From positions 26,301 through 90,300 of the forward strand of contig KN880522.1 in assembly GCA_000934385.1 (NCBI GenBank): 64,000 nt of DNA. Reading direction: 5' to 3'. A program made the position numbers and the translations under genes. The notes under the pieces are model-generated. The model did not search any database, was not told the origin of the DNA, and was given only the letters and a program-made list of their open reading frames with translations. Of this stretch, positions 1-14,120 are shown in pieces; within the stretch, counting starts at the first letter, position 1, and the number at the start of each line of letters is the position of its first letter. Origin of the DNA: Cylindrobasidium torrendii FP15055 ss-10 (Eukaryota > Basidiomycota > Agaricomycetes > Agaricales > Physalacriaceae).

Positions 1-320
1 GTTTTCAACGACCTCAGACGACGTTCCAGTGCAAGAACCATCACATTTTGCATCTCCGGAAACACAGCTCGAGAACTTGGACAAGGCAGTGGGAGTCTTA
101 CGCGACGTCCAAGACGACGGACGAGAATATATCGAACGTCTCCAAGAGATCCGGGAAAATATAGCACAGGTCCGGGCACAAAGGGGGCTCATTTGGGACA
201 CTGTACGCGAACGCGGTAAGCAGAGAATGCTTCCGCCATCTCGAGATTTCGAAGCTGAACCAATACGCAGCTATCAAAGAACTCCAAGAGGCCGCGAGCG
301 CTGCTGCAGCGTCGGCGTAG
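1..320 (+). CDS. C-terminal exons of a coiled-coil protein (5' truncated by window)
   Basis: Reading is open from the left edge, so the gene begins outside the window. A GT-AG intron at about 216-270 joins the two visible exons, and the last exon (271-320) ends with a TAG at 318-320. The visible part is charged and helical, with heptad-like spacing (LENLDKAVGVL, YIERLQEIRENIAQVRAQ), and closes with a Glu/Ala tail (KELQEAASAAAASA). It looks like the C-terminal coiled coil of a complex subunit. I do not recognise the family and assign no function. The stop lies 113 bp before the BLM10 start codon on the same strand. Confidence 0.6.
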
Positions 321-433
321 CTGTACCGTATTAATTGTCTCATTATTTTGTAGAAATAGATTGGGTTCACATTTGCCAAAATGAAGTAGTACCGCGCTGT
401 CGTCATAGGCCAAACCTTTCTCCTTCCTCCTTC

Positions 434-3400
434 ATGGCTGCACCCCTTGCAGCGCTCTCGTCGTTGACGATCAACGACGATGGCCCTTCTACTATGTTTA
501 TGAACGGGACGCACGGAATATCTGAACACGATGTATCTAAACTTAAATCGTATGCACGAAGCTTGCCGTACAGCGTAGACGGGTCGGCCAAGATGCTCGA
601 GTTGCTGGACTTTATTATTCGGAGAATTTCTCAAACCGTTGAAGCCCGCGACTACGACGTCGGACTACTGCAATGGGACAGTATGCTCTCGTACTAGTAT
701 GTCTCAAAGCACTCACAGTACTACTGCTGCTTACGCGCCACAGTGTCTCGATGCTCAAGTACCCTATTCCCAAGGACAGGCGGGTAGCCTTGGCTCGGTT
801 GTACTTTCACGTCTGCACCATCCCTGGTTTGTCGACGCAGATGGTGGCGACATGTTCGGACGCCTTCAAACTGCTCACCAAGTCCAAGAAGCAAATCTCC
901 ATTGACGACCTCCGACTACCATGGAAGCCCGTCTACGACATTCTGAGCAGGGATCTCTTTTTGAGTCGCCGTCAATTCGAATACACGTACGTGCAACCCG
1001 CCGTATTTCACCTCAGTGGTACTCACGCGACGCGTCCTCGCTAGTCAGCTCTCGTGGTGCATGGGCTATATCGCTGAGAACGCCCGCCGTTTCTTCCACC
1101 CCGCATCTGTCAATGACATGCTCTCAATCTTTCTGCCCAAGATCAATGGCACTGACCTCGACGTGCGTCGCGGCAATCTCTTCATATCGTGTACTGACTT
1201 TCTCCTTTAGAGCGTGTTATCTTCGCAATACTATCTCCTCACATTTCTACCTCTCACCCATCCACAATCCTACCTACCAATGCTCCTCCGCATGTGGGAA
1301 TCCATGAACTCGTATGCGTACGACGATAGGATGCTTTCATTCCTTTCCAAGCTCTCAGAGTTGCACGTAGCCCCCGACGCGAGCGATCCTCGCAAATTGT
1401 CAGAAATACCTGATGATGAGCAGTCCGAGGGAGAGACGCGCCCGAAGTGGGGTGGCGAGGGAAGCTCGGACGAGTACGCGTGGAGTGGCATCTACAAGGA
1501 TGTGGGCATATTCACCGAGCATGAATGGGGTCTCATTATGTGCAAATGTCTAGCGTCAATGGGTATGTGATGCCAAGACAGGTGTTATCCTCTCCCACTG
1601 ACACAAAATAGAGATACCGCTAGCCGACGCAGGTTCTCTCACAACGGGTCCATCTGCTGACAATCAAATGGGCTTCGAGATTGGCCGACTACCAAAGGCA
1701 AACTGGAGGATCCGTGAGTTAGGCAGTTACACCAGTTTCTCGAGCAGCTGAGCTTTCGTTCCAGCTTCCCTTGCTAGAATCATTGTTTATTCAATCTCAC
1801 CGGATGGTACCCCATCACCCGGTTCGAACGCCCCTACTCCCTTCATGACACCAATGCCTTCGGGTATGAACACTCCACAAATCCAAAGTAGCACCGCAGG
1901 TGAATATCTGGGTATCCCTCTGGGCAGGAGTGGCCAGTTTTCGAAGGGCAAGACCTATCTTGCTGGCTCGCGCGCTCTCGACTCATTGGCGAAACTCATT
2001 GCATCCACGGAGAGTTTCTTCCACCCATCAAATTCAGGAGCATGGACATCTGATGTACGCACTCTTCTTTGTCTCCTCTTCAAACAACTCACTGTTCTCT
2101 TCATAGCTGAGTGCCTTCATCAAGTATGTTGTATACGACTTCAACAAACGTGCGCCATTTCTTATGCAATATCTCGCACCGTCCTCATTTTCTTTCAGGA
2201 TGGCACGAAGAGCAACAGTCGGACTGTAAAACGCCGAAAGTAGGTTGACCTCTACGGTGTCTGAACAAGGATTAACTGGAATCAGAACCGTCGATTGACC
2301 CGTGAAATGAAGCGCGCGCTTGTGAAGTCGCTGCGAACTGTGGCACTCCTCGCCATGTTTTCACAGGATTCCTCGACTGTCGCTAACATCCAGAGTTGCT
2401 TGAAATCAATGAGTGTGATGGAACCTGACCTAATCCTTGGTCCAGTTTTGGAACGTGCCGTCCCTTCATTAGAGGCACTGGTCGAAGTAAAACTTTGGCC
2501 CTACCATGTCGCTCAGGTTGCTTACTTATCTTCCAGACTCAGCGGACAATTGCAGTCATCAAGGCTCTGGGCGCTGTCGCCCCAGCTATTGTGTCCCGAG
2601 AAGTATACTATCCTGGCGCCAAACACCTTGTTCCCATCCTCCAGCTCCTTATCCCTGGCATTGATTTGAACGATCCCTCGAAGACGGTACATCAATCTCA
2701 TCCCTTTTTGTCGACGATCTAAAACCGACACTCCCCCAGTTATGCACAACATCCTTCCTTGTCGAGATATCTCAATACATCAAATTCGGCGACCTTACCC
2801 TGGGCGATGAGCCTCCTCGTACTGCGGACGACATCGACGGCGGAATGGCGGTGGACGATTCCCCCATGCTATCCTTTGGGAAAGATGAATTCCTCAACAT
2901 GATGGCAAGCGAGGAGCCTCGGCTTTCAAATGCAGAAGAGGACGCACTGCTCAAGGTCAGCTGAACTTGGGTTATCGTGTCTAATATGTGAACTTACAGC
3001 AAAGTGAAGGATACGACCGGCAGCTTCGCTGATTGGGTATCTAGCTTCATCCGCCGCGTCATTATGCTACTCGAGAATTTGCCTGACGAGGGTCCCAGCG
3101 GTACAGCAGGCGGCGCGACTGAGGTGCAGGTGGTTGATGCTGTCACTGGTGCTTGCAGCCAGATTTGTGTGCACCTTTCCGAGCCTCTCTTCGACCTTGT
3201 CTTGAACATGGTCTTTGACTACGCGAGCACAAATGTACGCCCTAATGCTGTACGGGCCATTCACCAGCTGGTGGAATGCATCGCGAACGCAGATCCGGTG
3301 AAGACCATAGCCAAATTCTTACCCTTTTGCGCGAGGAATATTAGGTCAGAGCTGGAAAATGGGGCTTCGTCACTGAGGACGACCGCTTCCTCTGCACCGC

Positions 3401-6400
3401 GCCCATCTGACGCGACCTTGCACTGGAGTACGCTTGCTTGTCCAGGCAACACTTTCTCAACGCTGATTTCACCACAGATCTGGCCATTCTCCGTGGAACG
3501 GTATACAAGTGAGTGGTTCTTGATACTGTTTGAATTTCTACTAAGCTGTCTTGGAAGTGACGGACGTGCTGTACGTTTAGTCTGCGCTGCTCACGAAAGC
3601 CGCAATACTCATTTCGATCTAGCTTCTACCACACCAAGATGAATTCATGTCCTTGCTGAAGCTTCTGCACAACAAAAATTTGTCGAAACGCGGATTTTCT
3701 TGGACGGGAAAAATGTTGGCAAGCATGCTGCTGACTTTGACGCATACGTACCCTTTGGAAAACAAATTTGTCAATCCATCGGAGTGGTCGAGCGATGGTG
3801 CGTATCACCTCAGTGCTCAGGTCCATATTAAGGTTGCTCTAGAATTCAAATGGAATCACCATCGGCATTGGGGGAAACTGTATCGGCCTGACGAGGTTGT
3901 GGTGTGTTTTTTCTTCTTCCTGATATTGTGCCCCCCCTTAGCGATGCTTTCAGATAACATGGCATGTTCCCAACGACGAAGAGATTGAGTTTGCTCTCAA
4001 TGTCTTCCGTGAAATCATTGAGCCAACTCTGGGAAAGCTAGAAGATTTACTTAAGCCAGGTCAGCGTTCACCAGACTGAACCTCGGGCAGAACCTGACTG
4101 CTGGCAGGACGTGCGCGCGACGCCATTTGGAGAAACGATTTTTGTCGCCATCTAAGTATTGTCCGCAACGCATTCTCCGGTATTCCTACGCTGGCACGAG
4201 AGTATATGACGGACGAAGAAATCAGACAGTCGACAGAGACCAGCGATATAATGTAATATGGTTCCCCACACGTGTGACATTATATTGACCATTCGGCAGC
4301 GACGAGATTCCGGAGATGCTCGCGTCGGTGCCACCAAAGAATGCTGGCTTCTGCCTCACAGAACCCTCTGATCCACGATACCAATACGTCCAGAACCTTC
4401 GGAAGAGATTCGGCACATTCTTGCACTCTGCATCTGTATCGCTGCGCCAACAAGGAGAAGAGAACACTGTTGACGCTGTTCAAATGCTTGTTGGTCGCCA
4501 GTCAGCTCTCACTTCCATTTCAATCTCACGCCCGATACAGATTCGTTCGTTCCGGGTTTATTTGCTGGAGTACGGTGACAGCAGGGACAGCTTTTACCTC
4601 AATGAAGAGCAGTTCAACTCAGAGAAGAATGTCGCTCGCCAACATGCCCGTCAGAAAGTGTGGCCGAGGGCAGTTTACGTGCGGCGTGCAAGATATCTTC
4701 ATGCTGGCCGCCTCAGATGGAACTCCCTCGAGCGTCGGCGTGGGATAGTGGAGGATAATCTCATTGATGACCTCGTTGAATGGTCGATGTGGCATTATGC
4801 TGTCATCAGAGAGTGCGCTGAAGTCTTATTATTGAGATATGCTCTATGTGTTAATGGCTTCCACAGGGTGAGCCAGTCGCTGTTGGAGAGCATGACCGGT
4901 ATCTATGATGGGGTGCGTCGGCGGGCTTTACCTGTTCTGTATAAGGCCCTAGAACCGGGGACGGAGGACGACAGGATGAAGGGCGCGCTATGGACACTCA
5001 ACTATCCGTCATTTGGAAGATATGCCATCGGTGAACCAAAATTGGCAGCGGTATTTCTGCCGATTCTGTTGCGGTGCCAGCACAACGAGAAAGTCGGTTA
5101 CCACATCTCTTAAGACTGCCATAAGTGCTCACTCAGTCACAGCCCTCCATTCAGGATTGTGTATCAGCAGTGACGGAGAACTGTATGACCGCATCCTTTC
5201 TTGTCTTGATTCTCGGGACTGACTATTTTATTCAGGTGTGAACACTTTCATCGAGCCAAACTATTTGGGATACTCTGTCGACTGGCCATCTGTCACCAAA
5301 GCTGTACAGGCTCTGCAAGCGATCCTCCCTCCAGACCCCACCAACGATGAGATTGTACGCCGTTGTACCGACTCCCGCGCTGAGCGTGTCGTTGGCATGA
5401 ACAAGGCGGCAGACATTTCCGTAAGTGGACATATCAGCTTCCAGTCAAAGCTCACTCCAAGGCGACACAGAACGCTGAAGTCATGAGAATTGCCACCTCG
5501 TCGTCGACGCATTGGAGATATGAGATCTCCGCCATTCGATGTCTCCGTACTCTCATCAGGAGAGATGAGCCCATTAAACCTGAGCAAATCAAGTACTTCG
5601 TCGAACGCTCCCACCATACGCACCCAAGTGTCGTGAGTGTCACATCTAAGCGTTATGACAGGCTGCTCACCTCTTTCAGCGATATGTTCGTCCGTTCACT
5701 CTTGCTGCCATATTGATGTTCAACCATTTCTAGTATGCCCAACGGGGTGTCATGAAGAGCTTGAGGAACATCAAGTTGAGAACGCATTGCTCGACACCTG
5801 TTGATCTGTTTTTGGGTCGCCATAAGAATCCGTTGAAGGACCAGCTGCCTGTTGAACCTTCACACAAGTTGACCTTGCAGTGCCTGCAGGAGTTTAAGGC
5901 ACCACTCAACGGTCATCTCCAGCAGAAGAGGTTCGTCGAGCCATTGTGTCCATGCATGTGCTGAAGATGTGCTAGGTTCTTGGACAATTTCATGGAGGGA
6001 TGGTTGGCATGGGACAAAACCCTCACGGTTTACAGAGCTCCGGACAAGACTCAGAGTACCTTCGAACCCTGGGATCCAACATGTCAAGCTGCCATCGAGG
6101 CGCTGCGCGAGATGGCCTGCGACGAGGCGTACTGGAAGAAGCTAGCAATTTATTTCTCAGAAGAGAACCACGAACTTGCGATGACCCAGGACAATGTGTC
6201 TTGCGTTAAATCGATTTGTGAGTGCTCACTCTCTTGCTGCGTTGTTTGCGGCTCACGTGCTCTCAGTTCAAGTGCTGGGAATCGCACCACTTTCGGCTCT
6301 CAGACCAATACTCGAGGAGCTCTTGGCGGACAAAGACCAGGACAAGCAGCGAGCGGCAGCAGAACTGCTAGCAGGAATCCTTGGTGGTATGTGCCCTGCT

Positions 6401-8202
6401 TACACATAGTGATGTTGGCTTACCTTCAGAAGGCTCGAAGCATTGGCCACTTGTTCAGCAGGATGAATTATGGGAGTGGTGGACGCCCTATGTGGCGAAG
6501 CTATCCGGCAACCTCAAATCTGACACACTACTCATCTGGACGTCCTTCTTTGAATACGTCTTTTTCAGAAAGGATCCCCGCCGTGTGCAAGTGCTTGTCG
6601 ACCAAGTGCTGTCCGAATTCAGATCGTTGGACTTCAATACGGAACTCTCATTTGATGTCATCAAGGTTCTCAGCTTGTTCCGTGCGTGGTACGAGGGGAT
6701 GGGCTGGAAGGCAGCGCCATGGGTGGATGAATGCCTTGACCGTTATTGGGCCGAGCTTCATAGCGAGCACGATGATGTGCGCGCATATATTGGCGAGTTC
6801 TTGTCGTTTTCGGACAAGGTCAAGGTGCGTCGCATGGTCGCATGTCAGCTCACGGCTTACCTTCTGTGTACATAGTGGGCACCTCGTCCGACTGTACCTT
6901 CACCATCTGTTTTCGTGAAGGAGTGCCGCATCCTGCCTGTTGAGTTCGATATCATGGGCATGCGTGGAACGTACCACAAGGGCCGGATTATGCAGCTGGT
7001 TCAGGACTTTAAGATATGGCGTAAGGAGAGGATTCCCGGCGTCCGGGCATTCCAGAGCAAGTATGACCGGGTCGGTATCATGATTTGCAAGTGGCTCTTC
7101 CAGTCTGCGCACGACACCCATGCTATTTGCATCTTCGACTACATTCTGCCGCTTATGGTCAGTTATCCCCCCTCGAGTACTGAGGAAATCATGGCTGATA
7201 TTGATGCCTTAGCCTGAACTTTTCCGGTTCACTGAAGTCAACGACAACAACGAGCTCGCTAACGTAGCCAATATTCTGCTTGTCCGTATGTGTGGTGTGA
7301 CCCCGCCGAGGGTACTTATCAACCCGCTGTTGGACTCCATCTTCGATGCCATTCGATCTTCTCCGGTGAGTCGAATCTGTATTGCGTTGCCACTGTGTCT
7401 GACCCGCCACTAGTCCTGGAGAGTGAGACTGAAAGCTTTGCCTCTCGTCCAAGGCAAGTCACTCTCTGAGGATTACTGCGGATTGCTAAAGGTCGAAAAG
7501 TGTTCTACTTCCGTCAAGTTCCTCTTATTTCGGATCCCAAAGTTGTCGAGATTCTGGAGGTTCTCGTAACCTGTTTAGACGACGAGGTAGTCGAGGTCCG
7601 GGAAATGGCGGCAACGTATGCGGTCCACTAGCTTTCCTAGTAAGAAGCTAAACATGCGTCCAGGACATTGTCAGGGATCATACGTCTTTCGCCCAAGCGA
7701 AGTGTTTTGACGCTGAAGGTGTGGATATTTGGAATATTACAGTCACCAGTCACTTACCATCTGTAGGACCGGTTCGTCAAACTCCTCAAGAACAGTCACA
7801 TCCCGCACAGCAGGCAAGATGCAGGATACAACGCGGCTATTCGTCGCCGGCATGCTGCCATCCTCGGTATATGCGCGTTGGTCGACAGCTACCCATACAC
7901 TGTCGAGAAATGGATGCCTGACCTTCTCACGAACGTCCTTGCGGAACACACTTACGATCCTGTACGTGTCCTCGTGCGCTATATCTTAGAAGTGACTTAT
8001 CTTGTAGCTTCCAATTGCAACGACGGTGCGGAAATGCGCGAGCAACTTCAAGCGCACCCACCAGGACACCTGGCATGAAGACTGCAAGCGTTTCACGGAC
8101 GACCAGCTCTCGGCGCTATCCACACTTTTGACGGGATCATCATACTGTATGCCAACTATTCATTCCTGCAGTCGCACGCTAACGAGCCTTGCAGACGCAT
8201 AA
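434..8202 (+). CDS. BLM10: BLM10/PA200-type proteasome activator
   Basis: Large HEAT-repeat protein that caps the 20S proteasome core (PA200/PSME4 in animals, Blm10 in yeast) in nucleus and cytoplasm. The gene is cut by many short introns; I estimate roughly 1,900 residues. Recognisable blocks run in family order: KMLELLDFIIRRISQ near the N-terminus, SVLSSQYYLLTFLPLTHPQS, a central block around 4316-4500 (PRYQYVQNLRKRFG), and the C-terminal block with VEKWMPDLLTNVLAEHTYDP and HQDTWHEDCKRFTDDQLSAL. The protein ends in Tyr-Tyr-Ala, the HbYX motif that docks activators into 20S alpha-subunit pockets. The last intron (about 8145-8194) splits the second Tyr codon, so the final coding exon is only 8 nt. 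The start at 434 is the first ATG giving a sensible N-terminus. Intermediate splice sites were not all verified, so small frame errors cannot be excluded. Confidence 0.93.
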
Positions 8203-8396
8203 ATTTTGCATAACTGCCTGTATTTCTGGACTGGAATGTGTCTGCTGTAGCGTTTAAAAACTCCTTATTCACCCTATCCACAACTATGCGTGCCGATGCA
8301 CGCACAGCCTTATCACAGATCCGTATACCTTGTTTCTATTTGGCTATTCACAATGTACAATGCAAGTATAAGTATGTATACAGGTTGATGCCTTTC

Positions 8397-8945
8397 CTAG
8401 ACGTCGATGCCCCGAGCAGGGACGAGGATTTCGTGGTAATATCCACTCTCCAGTTCGGCGTCGAGGCGTCCGTGGGCAGCAGGGGTATTCTCATGACCGC
8501 TGGCTGTCCCAGTGCGCGCCCCTGCGGAAGGGACGGTGTCAATGGGAGCCTCGTACCGCGAAGGATAACCAGATTTGATGCGGTTGTTTGACGAGCATTC
8601 CCTGAAAGAGTATCACTAAGAGTAAGATAGATGGTTCAAAGTATATACCTTATTTCTGCGATGAGGTCGTCGATGCCGTACCATGCAACTGAGCTATATG
8701 CGAAACGGCGCCACCAGGACATACGGTCGTCGGGTTCGATGTAGGCGTGCGCGTGTAGATGGTCGCTGACCGGTATTTTTGGGTCTCTGAAGGGCGGGCC
8801 AATGAATCCAATGCGGAAGGAAGGTCTTAATGTGCTCTGTTGCGCGGGTGAAGCAACGGACGGCGGGAGGACATACAGGAAACCAGGAGTACCGCGTGTC
8901 TATCCATCCGGTCCGTCTGTCCGTCTGTCCGACTGGTCCGCCCAA
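8397..8945 (-). CDS. HIT-like (histidine triad) domain protein, 5' end unresolved
   Basis: Reading the minus strand, an acceptor near 8836 opens an exon containing FRIGFIGPPFRDPKIPV, then DHLHAHAYIEPDDRMSWW and WYGIDDLIAEIR. A GT-AG intron (gtatat donor, ttcag acceptor, about 8602-8647) leads in frame to a last exon ending LVPARGIDV and a TAG at 8397-8399. The HLHAHAY segment fits the His-x-His-x-His-x-x pattern of the HIT superfamily of nucleotide hydrolases/transferases. A preceding exon (GWIDTRYSWFP) joins in frame through a perfect gtatgt donor and a 40-nt intron, placing the visible gene up to about 8945. The start codon was not found; further exons probably lie upstream, perhaps including the one near 9600-9830. 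Function beyond the motif is unknown. Confidence 0.55.
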
Positions 8946-9519
8946 CTCGCCTCGCAGCGCTCTACGGCTCTCGCCATACTAACTAACGTACCCGCCATTG
9001 TGTCCATTGCGCATTTTTGCGCGCACGTCGTCCTCTGCTCGTCAAGTCACACAGCGGGGGCGCACGCCTTGCTCGTACAGTATTGACATTACTGTGCAAT
9101 CTAAATACCTTTCTTATTATTCTCATCCAAAGACTAAATAGACCAGGTATACTGGCCCATTGATTGTAGCACTACTTAGGACAGAATATACAGAGATCAC
9201 CGTGTATGAATTGCATGTGGTAAAGTTACAGTAGGTTGGATGGACATGGCAAAAGCTATGATGGATGTGTAGAAAGGAATGGAGCGGAAGACCGAACATT
9301 GCATTGCAAGTCACTGGTCTACATGCATGGGTTGTACCTCTCTGCGGGTGTGAGTTGAGAGACAGCGAGTGGATACAGCACCGTGTGGCCATCGAAGGCG
9401 CATCTGCTGTTGACTGAGCACTATGGAATAGGGTTCCTCAAGGCGACCTGCCTGTGCGGTGGAAGCTAATTTGGCAGCTGTTTGTTGGTAACATTAAAAA
9501 TCGAGTGCAAAAGGCGGGG
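8946..9519. other. stretch without a supported gene
   Basis: Several open frames exist on the minus strand, but none has family similarity or a convincing splice pattern. A GGACAGAC-type short tandem motif at 8900-8935 recurs in inverted orientation at 9908-9933. The stretch may hold introns or unrecognised exons of the flanking minus-strand gene. Confidence 0.3.
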
Positions 9520-9830
9520 TGACTGTAGTATGTAGCGCACCAGAAAGATAGCCCTAGTACTTGTCGGTGTCCACTGTCTGCTTTGGCAATGCGGTCATTC
9601 AGAAACAGGAAGGTCGATGTGATACAGGCGTTGCACACGTAGAGGTGGACGTGCATGGGGCTTCGAAGATTGCCTTGGGCGGGTGGGACTGTAGTCGAGG
9701 AAAGAAAGAAAGAGAGGGGCGACGGGCACATACGTATGGACCCATCAAACTCCTCACGCTGGCCCGAGTTGGCGTAGATGGCATCACACAAAGCGCGGCT
9801 GTGTCGCTACAAACATTAGATGTCAATTGT
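9520..9830 (-). CDS. possible upstream exons (of the HIT-like gene or a separate small gene)
   Basis: On the minus strand, RALCDAIYANSGQREEFDGSI is followed by a clean gtatgt donor, a polypyrimidine tract and a ctacag acceptor, then an in-frame exon with SPMHVHLYVCNACITSTFLF and a CxxC pair. The coding look and well-formed intron suggest a real gene. Its start codon and its connection to the downstream HIT-like exons could not be established. It may be the 5' part of the same transcript or an independent short gene. The family is not recognised. Confidence 0.3.
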
Positions 9831-9970
9831 AGATGCATTGAACATGGACAGAGACTGTAATACTAAGGCGGGATAACGGCGGTCTTTTCGAAGAGAGGGG
9901 CCGGTCAGGATAGACGGACGGACGGACAGACTGCCGGTACTCCGTGATCGCTGGACTTACTGTAATTCCA

Positions 9971-10980
9971 ATGTTGTCCACAGCTTCCATCTTCGACGCG
10001 TTCAGGGCTGAAATTGACGATCATAATGACAGGCGCGAGAGGCTGATCAAGGTGCAGCGCTTAGAGGATGTCATACACCAGATTGAGCTCATCTCGCGAT
10101 ATTCTACAGGCGAGCAGGGATATAACAAATATATCCAAGAAAACGATTTTCCTGCTGCACCGTATCGCACTGAGCCCTCCTCGAGACGGGGATGCAGAGT
10201 CACCCGAAGTAAGCGCTTCGAAGAAGGGGCGTGCCAATTTGGTCCAAGTACGCGACATGTACGCCAAACTCAAGGACGACATTGCTGGTGACCGATTCTG
10301 GAGATACGAAGGCCAGGTTTCTCCAGGTTTGCAAGAGTACATCGAAGCCCTCAGTTTCGCCCATTTCCTCGAACATGGAACACTCATCACGAGTGAAGAT
10401 GTGCAGCGTACTTTACTGGGCGACGACGGCCAACCAGCAAGTCGTCTCGTTCAGCAGTGCCTCGATGTGTCTAACTCGAGGGCCAGATATTCCCTCTGAC
10501 TGTGTCCGACTATCTCTTGGGAATATCAGACTTGACTGGCGAGCTTATGCGCTATGCCATTTCATCGTTAAGCCAACGGGGCGGCCGCACAAAAGCAATG
10601 TCTACCTTGGCCTTTGTGAGGATGTGCAAAGGAGGTTTGTTCTTGGCTTTGTGGACTACGCACCTTGCTTAAATTTACTCCAGACTTTGACGGCTTCACC
10701 CCGCAAATACGCAATCTGTCGAAAAAACAGTCCGTCACAACACAGTCCATGAAAAAGATTGAAGACGGTGCGTTTTGACATGCTTCGAGCCGCAGTTTTT
10801 CTCTTGAATGTACCATCTCCAGCTGTGTACGCCATCGTAGTTCGAACCTCTGAATATGACCTTCCTCCGGACCTGTTGGACGACCTTGTAGCACAGATCA
10901 CGAGCGGAAATTCGGATAGGAAACGAAGGAGGGATGTGTCTGACGATGGAGACCGGGAGAACGAGATGAACGTAGACTAA
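9971..10980 (+). CDS. TSNAX: Translin-associated factor X (TRAX)
   Basis: Translin-superfamily protein. TRAX partners translin to form the C3PO RNase, which acts in tRNA processing and small-RNA passenger removal. An ATG at 9971 is followed by FDAFRAEIDDHNDRRERLIK, the typical translin/TRAX N-terminal helix. After the first intron (about 10045-10101) comes ASRDITNISKKTIFLLHRI. Later blocks are SPGLQEYIEALSFAHFLEHG, VSDYLLGISDLTGELMRYAI and KKIEDAAYAIVVRTSEYDLP, the last read across an intron before 10823. The order and the SPGLQE(Y/F)IEA block fit TRAX better than translin. The protein ends in a charged tail (KRRRDVSDDGDRENEMNVD). It is convergent with MCM5, with 195 bp between stop codons. 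Mg-binding catalytic residues were not individually checked. Confidence 0.9.
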
Positions 10981-11175
10981 ATCAGTCCACGTAATTTGTA
11001 AATGTACTTCCTACTTTACCAGGCCATTAGTATTATAGATACCTCTTTCACCAGCATCCAAAGGGGCATCTCAAGATACAAAAAATACGTTTCTACATAC
11101 AATACAGGTGATACAACAAAAGAATATAAGAACGACGAAAAACAACAATCTCACACCCCAATCCTATCGAACCTA

Positions 11176-13809
<2,634 letters not shown>

Positions 13810-14120
13810 GGACGTTGAGGTTGAGGTGGGCGTGACTGCCACGATCAGGTCCCGCTTCTGGGATCAGCAACGAAGCGGCGGAACGGTGCATGTATGTAAA
13901 GGCTGTTTTTGACGCTAGACGCCATTAATTTTTTTGGACAGAATGTTCTGATTCCAGTCCTCTTCTTCCGGCCTTCTTGAGCTTACAGTGCTAGAACGGC
14001 TCCTGTTTAAAACCACCACTAGCAATTGGCGTTTAGGGACCCTTTGCACGCCAATCCGTCTTTCCTTCGCGCCTCCAGGAGCCCAGAGACGACGACGCAA
14101 ACTACATTCGTTTACCAGAG
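13810..14120. promoter_or_regulatory. divergent promoter region MCM5 / unknown gene
   Basis: A 311-bp stretch between the start codons of two divergently transcribed genes, with no coding potential. It must contain both promoters and 5' leaders. No TATA box or named operator was identified with confidence. Confidence 0.5.

Noticed and set aside
9123..9392. Minus-strand open frame between the HIT-like exons
   Set aside because: His/Cys/Ser-rich composition without any family resemblance and no usable splice links to the exons on either side.
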